Below, in pieces: positions 12,841 through 25,347 of a DNA stretch of 64,000 nt (its first letter is position 1; each line of letters starts with the position of its first letter). The notes below the pieces were generated by a model. That model searched no databases and had not been told where the DNA came from. It saw only the letters and a program-made list of their open reading frames with translations. Source of the stretch: Aricia agestis (Eukaryota > Arthropoda > Insecta > Lepidoptera > Lycaenidae). Made by a program: the position numbers and the translations under genes. The stretch lies in the NCBI RefSeq assembly GCF_905147365.1, contig NC_056419.1:6207501-6271500 (forward strand). The letters are read 5' to 3'.

Positions 12841-13161
12841 TTTTTTTTTTAATGAAATAAGGGGGCAAACGAGCAAACGGGTCACCTGATGGAAAGCAAC
12901 TTCCGTCGCCCATGGACACTCGCAGCATCAGAAGAGTTGCAAGTGCGTTGCCGGCCTTTTAAGAGGGAATAGGGGAGGGTAGGGAAGGAAGGGAATAGGG
13001 GAGGGTAGGGAAGGGAATGGGGTAGGGGATTGGGCCTCCGGTAAACTCACTCACTCGGCGAAACACAGCGCAAGCGCTGTTTCACGTCGGTTTTCTGTGA
13101 GAACGTGGTATTTCTCCGGTCGAGCCGGCCCATTTGTGCCGAAGCGTGGCTCTCCCATGTA
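12841..13161 (-). mobile_element. SINE A copy
   Basis: Full-length reverse copy: T-run at 12841, polypurine block near 12965-13030 and the 5' end at 13161. Short TATA-containing flanks on both sides may be target duplication but are too AT-rich to be sure. Confidence 0.8.
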
Positions 13162-13164
13162 TAA

Positions 13165-15160
13165 TTTTATCTATTATCCCGACAAAGCGTTTCAGCGAGA
13201 TACCGAAATAAATAGATTTTGCCTATGGGGTCAAAGCCGCGGGTCAAAACTCTTTTATTTTTAATGCTCTACCGAATACATTCGAAATCATTTCCACAAT
13301 TTATTACAGCCCCTATTGCTACTATAACGATTTCCGATCACAGCTGGTAATTAATATGAGTTAATTAACAAGGGACTAACTTAAAATAACATAGAAATTC
13401 AAGGGTCCCAATCACAGCATGTAAATTGATCGAAATAGTTCGAATAGTCTCCCGGGGTACCCCAAATTATTGGTTTGGCCCGAAGCGCTTGAAATGTTAC
13501 TAATAAGCTGTATAGTGTATAGCTATTGTGCGATAATTACAGCCCAGCTTGGAGTATATTTGTAGCGAGAATTATTGTATAAGAGTTTTGCCTCTGTTCG
13601 TTATAATCTACAATCTACATTCTATTGCCAAAGTAAATAATTTTATGTAGTTTATAGGGATGCATTGACAGAGTATGATATTGCAAGGCAACGAGCACGA
13701 AAAATAGCATGAAATAGCTGTCAGGCAGTCAAAACACAACCAGCTTTTATAATTAATTATTATTAATAATTTGGCTACTTGCAAAGTGATAATAATTAAA
13801 GGGATGATGATATTTTTGACAGTGGAGAGATATTTTACAATCCTTGTGGGATGGAATTATAATATTACTTTGTTAATTTTGATAATACCATTTACTTACC
13901 AGACATCACTGAGATAAAACCTAATAGATTCTTTTAAAGCACGCCCGTAGTTCTTTTTTTTAATAGGTTGTAAAACAAAATCTGAGACTGAGCAGCTTTT
14001 AAAATAAGATTTGTTTATAAAATTAATATTATAAGACTCTACAAATATGTTAATCGTTTTAGTATTAAAATAATTAGCAATTAATTAAGAACCGTTAATG
14101 AATTAAAGGGATTATACAGTTTATTTTTTATTACGTCAAATTAAAATATAACTTTGATGTAGATTTACGAGAAATTGAAGGAAAATAATAAAGGTTATTA
14201 AAATCCTTTCCGGGAAGTTGTCTAAGGGGAAATTATTATTTTTGAAGCAAAAATTTTAATTCATCTCAACTTTTATTAGGCCAAGTAATCTCTTATAGGA
14301 AATGGATATCAAATAAAAAGGTTATTTTAGCGGATTAAGACTTAAGTGTTAAGATCAAAATTATAATTTTGAAAATTGTAAAGAACCTTTACCATTTGTT
14401 TTTTAGTTGTACAATGTAATATGTCATATCTTTTTAGAGCAGCAGTAATTCGTTCGTTCAACCGTACCTTTTTATTGCTATAATCACTGTTATTTTTTAG
14501 AAGTTAAGTAGTATATACCTTACACTTTGTGACTAAACGTGAGGACATAACGGACAGATAGAGAAACATAATTTCGCATAATTATAATATTCGACCCTGT
14601 TATGACAAAGCATCACATCGTTATGTTACAATATAATCTAAATTAACCTGCTTGATGTAAGCTTTGTGTTGATAGAACCTACAAAATTAAGGACAATTTT
14701 TTGACCAAAATATTCCATATTACATTTCCCTGTCCTCTGACGTGCTCTGAGCTAAAATGTTTTAAACAAATTTTTTGCAAGTTGACGTGATACAGGTTAC
14801 AGCGTTTTATCCTAACAGGGCCGTATTGTGATAATTTGATATTTTTACTATATTATTGATGTTTTTATATCATTGAACTTCCTATTGATTCTTTTGTTTT
14901 AAAAATGTTTAAAAATTTTCTACAAAGAAACCAGACTTGTATAAAAGTTATCGCATAAAAGAAAGTTCAGAATCAGTATTCATCAGTCGGTGATGTTGAA
15001 TCAAGCTGTTATTCGGTGATGCTGATGTTGAATCAGATAACGCCATGCCAGTTATAGCACACATACACCGCACACATTAGATACGGACATGTGGGCACCG
15101 GTGCACCCTAAGCGACGACTGGTCTTCTATATGGAATTGTATGTAGGAACAGAGCAGTAT
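13165..15160. other. AT-rich DNA, no gene seen
   Basis: A possible minus-strand donor CTG|GTAAGT at about 13900 has no convincing exon. A short duplication of GATGTTGAATCA is at 14992-15037. Confidence 0.5.
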
Positions 15161-15164
15161 TATA

Positions 15165-15300
15165 GAATACTATACTAAGATATTATGTTGGTCGTTAAAT
15201 GCAAAATGTTGCCTCTTTACGCTAAAATCGCTGAACCGATGGAGACGAGTATGGAAATAAAAAAGCTCTGGGAAAAGACGTAGCATGAGGATATAATTGA
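15165..15300 (+). repeat. Degraded element B
   Basis: TTGCCTCTTTACGCTAAAAT followed by CGCTGAACCGATGGAGA and GGGAAAAGACGTAGC match the B consensus with many changes. Confidence 0.4.
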
Positions 15301-15454
15301 CAACATGTACGATTTCGTGCAAAAAATAAATTGTAATAAAAGCTAATATTCTAAATCCGTAATTTTCTTTAATCGTGATTCGGACAGCCGGATTCACATC
15401 ACAATCAGATCCCTTTCATTTACTCTTTGATACGGCAATATCATGGTATGATAA

Positions 15455-15520
15455 AACATTTTCTATACAACACTATACAATGATAAAGCAGTGTCTATAC
15501 CACACTATACAATGACAAAA
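15455..15520 (+). repeat. Short tandem duplication
   Basis: CTATACAACACTATACAATG and CTATACCACACTATACAATG, 34 bp apart. Confidence 0.6.
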
Positions 15521-16734
15521 CAGTCATCCGTTACCAGCCATGTGCGCGTCCTGCGGCCAGTGCCGTACCCCTCGCGTTTCATTAAATACGTTTCCGCATA
15601 TCACGCACTATGTCATTTCCTACTTAGTGATGTGCGTAACCATTATCGATACTTTATTTATCGACATCCATGAAATAATAAAGCCTTTAGTTTGTCTGAT
15701 GCGTTATTACATTATTAACAGGAAGTTAAAGATATTTTTACTTCTGCAACATCGTGACATTTGATTTTTATTAGAGTGAATTCGACAGCAGAAGCAGCAT
15801 AAATTATTATTATCTATGTTTTGTACAAAATTTAATAGAATACTCATCGAACATTGAAACCGTCTTTTCTGAGAAGAAGAATTAATTAGCATTGCCTTAA
15901 TTGATTTCCAGGAAACTGGTATACGAAAACGTTCTTATGTTTTAATCTTATCGCATTAAGTGGAGCAATTAAAGCCTTTAAACTTCGAAGTTAACACCGT
16001 AATTGACGCTTTGAGTATATTTCAAAGAAACAGACTGTAGTTAGATGAAATATCTTTTAGGTATTAGAAGAACCACAAGTTTGTTTTACTTAACAAAAAA
16101 CAATTTTGACTACCACAGTTTTGTCCTAATTAAAATAATTATAATGAATCTTTTTGATAGAACGCTCTCCCATACTTTGGAAAGATTATAAGAACACCTA
16201 GAAAATAGCGTATACTTTTTACAGCTACCTCTTACTCCACAATTAATTCATTGATATATTGCGTACAATTGCATCGACGTGTTCGTATAAAATCCCAATT
16301 AAACTGTCTCGACAGCGCAAATAAATGACCCCATCACTAAAGTTGTAACCATGGGAAGCTATTTGTGGATTCAATCAGATCCGCACAATGGTAATATGGA
16401 TTTAAAACTTTTGTTTGCACGATGTTAATGTAATAGGCTGTATTAAAATGTCGATACTGGTGCTGCACTTTAAAACAAATTATGGTATTTTTCTTTGTGT
16501 GGCGTATGATAATCTGTTTCATCCTATTATGTGCACGCTTGCTAAACAAACATGTTGTTAGTTCAAAGATATTTGGGTAATATAAAAAATAGAAAGTTTA
16601 GTTTTTTGCTTTTGTCTATTATCATTTTCAATGTTTTGTGCTGTTAAGCTAAAGTAAAGCTAAGCTCATACTTGCCGCATTAATTTCGCTGGGCAAAGAT
16701 CATCACAATAAAGGTACCAAATGACTACTATGTC

Positions 16735-16862
16735 GCTGTGGTCAGCTTAAGAGAAGATGGCGAGATGAACTGGATACACATAAGTCAGGTTGGTATATAC
16801 TACTGGGAGTTGAAGATCTTGAGGAAAGCCTTTGCCCAGCAGTGAGACAATGTAGGTTCCTA
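16735..16862 (+). mobile_element. RTE-like LINE ORF2 3' relic
   Basis: One frame reads RRWRDELDTHKSGWY. A shifted frame then reads KAFAQQ, stop, DNVG, matching the EEAFAQQWDNTG-type C-terminus I know from RTE-clade LINEs. A frameshift and a Trp-to-stop change show it is dead. Confidence 0.5.
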
Positions 16863-18063
16863 AAACAAAATATAAAGTCTACTAATCCTATTAGAATCAC
16901 CTTTTTTCTATCATACTGAGTGTATGTAACTTTGTAAAGTTTAACACTCTATTTCTTCTATTTCTGGTTTGAAAGAGAATACGAAATCACACCGACGGTC
17001 AGTTGGGATGGTAACGATAGATTAATCGATGGTAACCCAGATGAATTACAACCAAACAATGTGTTATCAGCCTCTATCAAACCTCTATTATGTAGCCGGT
17101 ACGGTCGGCAAAAGTGTAAAGTGTTTAAAGGAATAAAATAATTATTATATTATTTATTTAGTAAAGTTGCTATGGACTCTATAATTTTTTAAATAACTTC
17201 AAATTCTCTAGGCTTTACAATAGCTTCGTAACTAACTTTGTTACTTACTGAAACCCATGATATTTAACCGTAAAATATGGTTGTTTTACCATCCTTTATT
17301 TTATAGTAAAAGCTGCAAAAAAATAGCTTATTATAATAAAAGATAATATTTATTATAATTTATAATCTAATAAATCATCAAATGGGTTAAATATGATTTT
17401 AAGCCTGAGAGTAACGAACAAAACAAATAAACATTCACCGTGGGCAAGTTGCGCCTTGTGTCCATTGCCCAATCGATTTAATGATTTTTCAGGTGTTACG
17501 GATCTTTTTAAATTTTGTAATCCTACTTATTTTAATATATTCTAACGATATTTATTCTACTTGATTAGAACTCTCTTGCTGACCGTACGTCCGGCGGTTT
17601 AACAATGCATGCATCGTCCACCAAATCGGGTGTCCAGTTTTAGGGAAATGTAACTTTATTCCCAATTCGTATAAACCGAACGCGAACGGTGCGAACCCGA
17701 GTCGGTTTTGTTTCGTTTTTTGGAACACGTGCGAATAATAGTTCCCCCTTTATTGATGGCGTAAATAACCTTTTGTATTTTGGAATAGGAGGTTAAAATT
17801 TTGGAATAGAAAAATAGTTTTGGATTTAGGATTTATTGTTGACTGATTTTTTTAATCTACCGTAGTTTTATTGTCAGACCAATAATAAAGTAGAGAGTTT
17901 TTCGGCCCACAAAATTGATAGAGCCAGTCAAAATACTCTTTACACACTAACCACGCTGTGTATATTCACACACACATATACACAAACTACGCCTTATTTT
18001 GTAATGAGCGCTATCGCAGTGTGTGTGTATTTTATAAAAATTCGGACTCACCTTTTGTCTTCT

Positions 18064-18361
18064 TTTTTTTATGTGATAAGGGGGCAAACGAGCAAACGGG
18101 TCACCTGATGGAAAGCAACTTCCGTCGCCCATGGACACTCGCAGCATCAGAAGAGCTACAGTTGCGTTGCCGACCTTTTAAGAGGGAATAGGGTAATAGA
18201 GGAGGGTAGGGAAGGGAATAGGGTAGGGGATTGGGCCTCCGGTAAACTCACTCACTCGGCGAAACACAGCGCAAGCGCTGTTTCACGCCGGTTTTCTGTG
18301 AGAACGTGGTATTTCTCCAGTCGAGCCGGCCCATTCGTGCCGAAGCATGGCTCTCCCACGT
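18064..18361 (-). mobile_element. SINE A copy
   Basis: Reverse copy with a shorter variable block than its sisters. The 5' end is at 18361. Confidence 0.8.
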
Positions 18362-19353
18362 ATTAAAACTTCTTCCCTTTTGATTTGGCTGTTGCTGTAT
18401 CTGAAAAATGTTTTCATACAGATTATAATATGGAATGTAAATACAATAATGTGGTAAATAAGATAATGTTAGTTGCGGGCAACACGTGAAGTGTATGCCA
18501 TCAACCCGTCAATACGTAAAAAGATAATAAGCATCATAACCGACTTCGAGTACAAAACACCTTATTATTTCCATTGGGTGTGAAAATGTAAAAAGTTAAA
18601 TATAAAGGTGCAAATTCGCACGAGCCTTTAATAATATGGAACGACTTTTTAAAACTCGGGGCCAATTTGTCGTTAATTTACGAATCGCAATTGGCTTTGT
18701 TTTTTTTTTAAGGCCTGGAATTATTTTGGTCCCTTTAAAAGGACAAAGTTTTCAAAATGTTGATGTTATGTCCTGCAAAATATAAGACACTGAGTTATAG
18801 ATAAAGGTGTTAATAATTAAATTTAGCGTGTCCATCTGTAGAAACATGTCAATTTTGCAAGCGAAGCTTAGTTTTATTGAATAAAAATAAAATAAGTTGT
18901 TTCTCACTCGAAATAATTTTCTGCTTTAGCGAATCCTTCAATTTTATATCCGTGGCGTAATTTTATTAACGAAACTTAATTCTACTAAAACCGGTCAAGT
19001 TTAACGTTGAACGATTAATAAAAATTAATTTACAAGACCACCCAAGGTAAAAAATGTAATCTTAATTAAGTGATTCTCAAACTGTGTCATATTACGGAAA
19101 TCCGGATGATTTAATTTACACAAACTTTGAATAACTGAAATGACTTAACATTTTCGATCTGATCAAACAGAAAACATTTAAAATTTTAATTAGTCATGTT
19201 ACCGTTTTGGACTTTTACCATAATTTGTTTTTCACCACCTGCAATATCGTTTCCTGTGATAAATAAGAAAGAAAAATATGTTTTTAATCTCTACTTTCTT
19301 CTTTTTACGGCGAAGCCGAAAGTTTTTGGCAGTCTATGTGTGAATGTTTAATA

Positions 19354-19525
19354 CTAGATGATGCCTGCAACTCCGTCGCATCAAAATCACGCGGGAACCG
19401 TACATTTTTCCGGGATAGAAAGTATCCTATGTCCTTTCCCAGGACTCAAAGGATCTCCATGCCAATTTTAGCAAAATCGGTTCCGCGGTTTGGGCGTGAA
19501 GCGGTAACAGACAGACACATTTTAT
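19354..19525 (-). mobile_element. Helitron-like element B, 3' part (split by SINE A)
   Basis: Reverse copy starting with CTAG at 19354-19357, then CCTGCAACTCCGTCGCATC... to GGTAACAGACAGACACAT. It continues after the SINE at 19846. Confidence 0.7.
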
Positions 19526-19845
19526 ACGTGGGAGAGCCATGCTTCGGCACGAATGTGCCGGCTCGACCGGAGAAATACCACGTTGTCACATAAACCGGCG
19601 TGAAACAGCGCTTGCGCTGTGTTTCGCCGAGTGAGTGAGTTTACCGGAGGTCCAATCCCCTACCCTATTCCGTTCCCTACCCTCCCCTATTCCCTTCCCT
19701 TCCCTACCCTCCCCTATTACCCTATTCCCTCTTAAAAGGCCGGCAACGCACCTGCAGCTCTTCTGACGCTGCCAGTGTCCATGGGCGACGGAAGTTGCTT
19801 TCCATCAGGTGACCCGTTTGCTCGTTTGCCCCCTTATTTCATAAA
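19526..19845 (+). mobile_element. SINE A copy nested in Helitron-like element B
   Basis: Full-length forward copy. The B element (reverse) resumes at 19846 with its CACACTTTCGCATTTATAAT terminus, so the SINE is younger than that B copy. Confidence 0.8.
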
Positions 19846-19882
19846 CGAACACACACTTTCGCATTTATAATATCAGTATGTA
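19846..19882 (-). mobile_element. Helitron-like element B, 5' part (split by SINE A)
   Basis: ACACACTTTCGCATTTATAA and TATCAGTA complete the B copy interrupted at 19526-19845. Confidence 0.7.
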
Positions 19883-20776
19883 TGGTCAATTTGCCTTTTA
19901 TATTTGCTTATAACCTTTACCAATTTGCAAGCTAAGCTAGTAAATGCTAGTTAACCATACATGTTTACGGCGTTTCTCATAGATAGCACCGTATTAGGAT
20001 GAGTCGTAGCGAGGCTTCCATAAAACAAACAAGGCCTACTGCGCTGGCGAGAATTGTCTGCGCAAACACCGGCCAGAATGGAAGTCGCATTGTGTTAGAA
20101 TGTATTCATTTGTATGGCAGAGTTAATATTGACAGAATAACTCGTTTCATGCGGTAGGTATCAGATTCATTATTGTGACTCCACATTTTTCGTTAAGCCA
20201 TTATGAAAGTGATTTTAATAAGAGCTGGTAGTTGCTTTTATGTTTTTCATATATGACAAAGATTTTTTGTCATTCATGCAAATGTATCCCCATGTCTGAT
20301 CAACATTAATAAATTGCACACAAGAAGTAATACTGTTAGGTTTATCCTAGATACAAAACTTTGCCTTTGCGGCTTGCTTTGTGCTAAGAATTTTTATGGA
20401 TAAAATATACAATACATACAGTTTCCATTCTATTTTTAAAATCTTCACCGCTTAATAAAGCGGTATAAATAACTGAATGTTAACTACAAATTTCATATAT
20501 CACATTTAGCAAATTAATTTATTTTAAACTAATACTTGAATGAAATAGCTCAGCTGTTGTCTTATTGGTTTCAATTAAAATATTATATGCATAAGTTTAA
20601 AAAATCTTTTCAAGTTTTGATGAAACGTGAAGCATGTCCAAACGATAATCATGTGTAGGAGTGTTGTTATAGAGGAAAAATAAAACCAGAGAACAGCTAT
20701 AAGGTGGTGTTCACACTTGGAGACATGGCAGAGCACGTATATCCATACTTGCATGTGCATACTTCCATGATATTGA

Positions 20777-21051
20777 TACTAATATTATAAATACGAAAGT
20801 GTGTCTGTCTGTCTGTCTGCCTGTCTGTCTGTCTGTTACCTCTTCACGCTCAAACCGCTGAACCGATTTTGCTGCAATTTGGCATGGAAATACTTTAAGT
20901 CCCGGGAAAGGACAAAGGATACTTTTTATCCCGGAAAGATGTACGGTTCCCGCGCGATAAACGAATTTTGGCGCAACTGAGATGCGGGAATCATCTATAG
21001 CTATATATTTTATACTCGTGCCACGCGTGCGAAGTCGGGGCGGGTCGCTAG
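20777..21051 (+). mobile_element. Helitron-like element B, most complete copy
   Basis: Runs from TACTAATATTATAAATACGA through an expanded TCTG run to GCGAAGTCGGGGCGGGTCG and CTAG at 21048-21051, followed by T. A 3' hairpin plus CTAG|T and no inverted termini fit a non-autonomous Helitron. Confidence 0.7.
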
Positions 21052-21059
21052 TGTATTAT

Positions 21060-22550
21060 ATTTGACGAGAATGACTAATCATTGAAGATCCTAGCGGCAA
21101 GGGATAAGCTAGCCAGTAATCTTATTTATTAATTATTACATACGGTATATTTAGTAGGTAGGTATCTATTCTACATTATTTTGTCTCGACTCCCGATGAA
21201 AATTATTTATGTATGATGTACTGAGTGCACCATAATTCATAATACGATTGAGAAGTAGAGAACTCATCTCTAGAGAAGTCTCTATCGAGAGAAATCGAGA
21301 CACCTTAACAACGTCAGAATTTTTTGGAGTTTCTCCAGAGGCGTAGCTACCGCCGTATCTACCGTATTAATTATAATTATACGGGGCCTCTAGGCCAAGG
21401 GGGCATTTTATCTATTTTTTTTTGTGAGAAATCTTTACCCCTTTCTAGGCGCTTTCAAACAAGGGGCCCCGCCAAGGCATACTACGCTTCTGAGGTTCTC
21501 TCTGTCATAGCTAGAAATATAAATATGAATTAGAACAATTTCACTTTAAAATTAACAAATATTCCAGTTTTGCAGTGTCACCAAGTGTGTACAACCTTTA
21601 AAACGATGTGTCGGCGGTGGCGTTAAAACTTTTTATATGAAATTCTTCATATTGATTGATTTGAAACCAGACAACAAAACAAAAGTCATCATAATTATCA
21701 GCTGTAATCAGCTATGGAAATTTCAACTTCGTTTTAACTATCAGAGAAATTATTTCAGAGACCTACGTAATTTGGTCGAATTATGTCAAGCCTAACCTTC
21801 ACGGCTATTAGGCGTTATATCTTAACATTATCCGACTAAATAACGTAGGTACATAATATTACAATTGGTTCATAGGTTTACAATGAAAGATAACTTTGTT
21901 CAGTGTTCCACTGCACAGTTACAATTTATAAAAAATACATGCAACATGTCTTCCCTGCAGCTTGCACTGCAACTTTTTCTAGTTACAAATTTTGTGACTT
22001 GTATCGCGGTTTGGATGAAAACATTAATGTTCTTCTTCGCTCTTCCTTCTGTCACACTGTCACAGCAAAGCAAACGTAAAATCATACAATATGATAGCAG
22101 AATATTCAATTTTCCGTAGATAAGTCATGTCCAACACAATCGCTACGCCATTAAGATGTCCCATAGGCCATAACACAACATAAACAAGTTTACAACGATC
22201 AAAAACATAACCTTACAAGTTGTGAATGTGTCGACTAAAATATTACCGATCTTCTAAATTAGTTCTTTCACAAATTAAAATATATTTAGCTGTAAATCAA
22301 TAGTGTTATGCTCAAACACAGTGGTCGGTGGATCCCCGCTGCGCTTAAGACTTTAACATTCATTTTTTATATCACATTAATTCCCAAGATGGCGGAGATT
22401 AATATGCGTTATTTTCAATAACTTCATTATCATTATCATAGTTATTGGATACATGGAAAACTGTAGTAGATATAGTGTTAGAATGTTTGCTAAAATCAGT
22501 TCCCATCTGCAGGGTAGAGCTTTTTGCTAGGTAGGTCTAGCAAAAAGTTC
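21060..22550. other. Non-coding, unclassified repeats possible
   Basis: 21250-21310 has a run of GAGAAGT/AGAGA-rich sequence. 21325-21530 (GGCGTAGCTACCGCC to GGGGCCCCGCC) looks repeat-like but is single here. The rest is AT-rich with only a chance 84-codon frame at 21865. Confidence 0.45.
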
Positions 22551-22560
22551 TAACCTAATC

Positions 22561-22993
22561 TAAGGGCCAACCCACACGTACCACAACCACACGACAACCA
22601 CAACCACACGACAACCACACCACGTGGTCGGGCGTATATTTCATATTGTAAATGAACTGGACCATTCACACGTACCACATTTTGCAGTCGTTGTCGACCA
22701 CTTGTGTGATACCGACCACATCGCAACCACGGCCGACCACATCGCAACCACAACGTTGCGTCGATGCAATGATAGTGCGCGCACACCTCCCGCGCTCTTC
22801 CCACTTCCGTTTCATTGACTTTCGTACGTAACCACATCGCAACCACTGGCGACAACGCAACCACGTCGGCATTTTGTCGGTACCACAACGCAATTACAAA
22901 AATCTGCAGCGACACCATTCACACGTAACCACTGCCTGACGACATTTTGTCGTTGCGATGTGGTGCGGTTGTAATACGTGTGGGTTGGCCTTT
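22561..22993. mobile_element. MITE with GGCCAACCCACACGTA termini and CAACCAC-rich interior
   Basis: Left AAGGGCCAACCCACACGTAC and right complement AAAGGCCAACCCACACGTAT form the terminal inverted repeat. The interior is full of ACCACATCGCAACCAC-type motifs and further CACACGTA copies (near 22672 and 22919). A 122-codon minus-strand frame here is repeat-derived. Confidence 0.65.
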
Positions 22994-23223
22994 AAGGTTT
23001 TCCGATTTCTACCGCATGCGACCGCGACCAACAAATATTCAGAGAAAATCCCACTTCATGACCTAGACTAGATAGGTTTCATGTTCTCCCAACCTTGATC
23101 TAGAGGTAGAGACCAACGCACCACTGCTTTGTACTTGCATAGAGAAAAATAAAACCTATAGGATATAGGTTATAAAGTGGCATTTTCTTTGAATTTTTGT
23201 CGGAACGTGAACGGTACCTTTAA

Positions 23224-23490
23224 AATATCTATGGACGCTTCACACCACGTCAGTCTGGCCCCGTGCTAAGTACCTGAAGAACTTGTGTTACAGGTACCAG
23301 ACAACGGAAATATATTTAATACTTTTTATACTATACATATATTTAAGATTTTTATTATATGATACACATATTTAATACACATCCATGACCCAGGAACTTT
23401 GAAAATCTTTTTGTTCCGTCGGCGGGATTCGAACCCGCGACCTCCGGCTTGAGCTACCAATGCGCTCACCACTGAGCCACAGAGGTCGTC
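23224..23490 (-). mobile_element. SINE H copy
   Basis: Reverse copy with both pol III boxes well kept: A-box-like TGGCTCAGTGGTGAGCGC and B box GGTTCGAATCC. Confidence 0.8.
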
Positions 23491-23877
23491 TTGCCACCTT
23501 TAAAAAGACGGCATTATTTTCAGAAATTGCAACATTCATTATTTAAACGTTGTTCCCAAAAATTATGTGGGAAAATAGTTTTACAACTACACGCTACCAC
23601 ATAATATATAATACGCTACTATGACATTATAATAATATTTCTATCTAAACTGGCTTCTAACCTTTTACTGGTTGCAGCATAATTTATCGTCTATTTTCTC
23701 TTGGTTTTATAATAATAATATGATAATAAGTCATCTATAAGTCATCGTGTTTTGGAGTGATAAATTCCTACATGAATTTGGGTTTAAGTTATGGGTGGTA
23801 ACCCCATGATAATGAAGACTCTTTTGGAGTGTTAACCGATCTTGTTACAAGCTTGAGTTACAATAATACATAATATA

Positions 23878-24360
23878 TCTATCTATATATTATTACGTGA
23901 GAGAAAAACTTTGTAATGGGGAAACGTAGGTGCATGAAATTTCGCACAGTTATAGTTTATATGGTGAAGGAGTGCATCGAGCTAATATTATTTTAAAATT
24001 ATGCTTTTATCATAATATTTTTAACAAATAAAACGTTACACACACTACGACACTACTACTAGGAAAAATGACAGATTTTTGAGTGACAAGCCTACAAGCC
24101 TACAAGCCAAGACACACGAATTATACTATTTTATTTATGGTTGAAGTCTGTTGACAACAAGTTGACAATTATTGTTTTTTTTTAATTTTAGATACTAATT
24201 AGACAATGCTTAAACGGCCAGTCTAAGATCAGCTGAGTCCCAGAGACAAGAATTGAAGAAAACTATGATGAAGTCAATATTTTTTACAAAATATAGGTAG
24301 TAGTCCCAATGTCGTTGCAAGTATAATAAGGTCGAATTTCGACCATTGGGCGATCTCTAG
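23878..24360 (+). mobile_element. Helitron-like element P
   Basis: Begins TATATATTATTACGTGAGAG, includes CATTACACACACTACG-like sequence and a triple ACAAGCCT repeat. It ends with hairpin GGTCGAATTTCGACC and CTAG at 24357-24360 followed by T. Confidence 0.5.
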
Positions 24361-24618
24361 TAATAATTATAACACAAAGTATTTAACTATCATAATCTTA
24401 TTATTCACACTCATTTCATTGTTATAATCTCTTGTCTTGGCTGACAATTTAAATTCAAGTGGGAAACATAACTATATGCAAAATGGAGGATGAACTGATA
24501 GCGTTGGATGGGAATTTAAAAAATGTGTGCTTTAAAATTTTGAAAATCCCAATTTCCTCCACACCCATTGGTCTTACTGACATGATTAGTGATTACCATA
24601 ATAATATCGTTATAAGGC

Positions 24619-24825
24619 AAATGACTAGTAGATTGGACAGTACCAGTCATTGTAAAAAGCACAAAAACACAATATTTATTAATGTTGCTTTAAAAATTTC
24701 CTGTTTCTAAAGTAATAGAACGCCTGTTTTTAAAGAAAAACAGTCAGTTTTTAAAGCAACATTAATAAATATAGTATTTTTGTGCTTTTTCCAATGACTA
24801 GTACTGTCCAATCAACTAGTCATTT
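24619..24825. mobile_element. Foldback MITE with 78-bp arms
   Basis: Arms 24619-24696 and 24748-24825 are reverse complements with about five mismatches by eye, around a 51-base loop. Confidence 0.8.
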
Positions 24826-25151
24826 ACCCTATTATTGTCTTCTCTATTATTTTAAAATATATACTTAAAAAATAAACTTTAACAATCTTTGATAATAGAG
24901 GAAACTGATTTAGTATTTAAGACAAGTAACAAACAGAATTATGCTTTCAGGGCATTTGAAATAGCAACTAGTCTCGAGATTAACTATGTTTTTGACAGTT
25001 GTAGTCTAGATCCAAAGTACTAATTGGTCAAGTTGTAGCTTAACATTTCAAAGTAAATAGTACCCCAAAATAATAACCATGTACTGGACTAGCCCACGGA
25101 TGAGTAGGTGGATGGAATTTGTGAGCAAACTCTTGTATAGTCTGAAATCCG

Positions 25152-25297
25152 TACTCATATTATAAATGCGAAAGTGTGTCTGTCTGTCTGTTACCTCTTC
25201 GTGCCCGCTGAACCGAACCGATTTTGCTGAAATTTGGTATGGAGATGGTATGGAGATACTTTGAGTCCTGAGGAAGGACATAGCGGGCATCAACTAG
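25152..25297 (+). mobile_element. Helitron-like element B, short copy
   Basis: 5' end TACTCATATTATAAATGCGA and an internal deletion joining AGGACATAG to CGGGCATCAACTAG. A small GGTATGGAGAT duplication lies inside. Confidence 0.65.
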
Positions 25298-25307
25298 CTC
25301 TGTATTG

Positions 25308-25347
<40 letters not shown>
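25308..25347. repeat. (TA)n microsatellite
   Basis: About 19 uninterrupted TA units, directly 3' of the B copy. Confidence 0.9.

Noticed and set aside
13890..13950. Minus-strand exon with CTG|GTAAGT donor
   Set aside because: The preceding sequence is AT-rich with no sustained open frame or acceptor.
22550..22918. 122-codon minus-strand frame
   Set aside because: Lies wholly in a MITE with repeated motifs; the frame is a product of the CAACCAC-type repeats.
23411..23490. tRNA gene on the minus strand (also 4810-4889 and 33883-33960)
   Set aside because: The A and B boxes are tRNA-like, but the acceptor strands do not pair and the unit continues into the same 190-base body in all three places. 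It is a tRNA-derived SINE.
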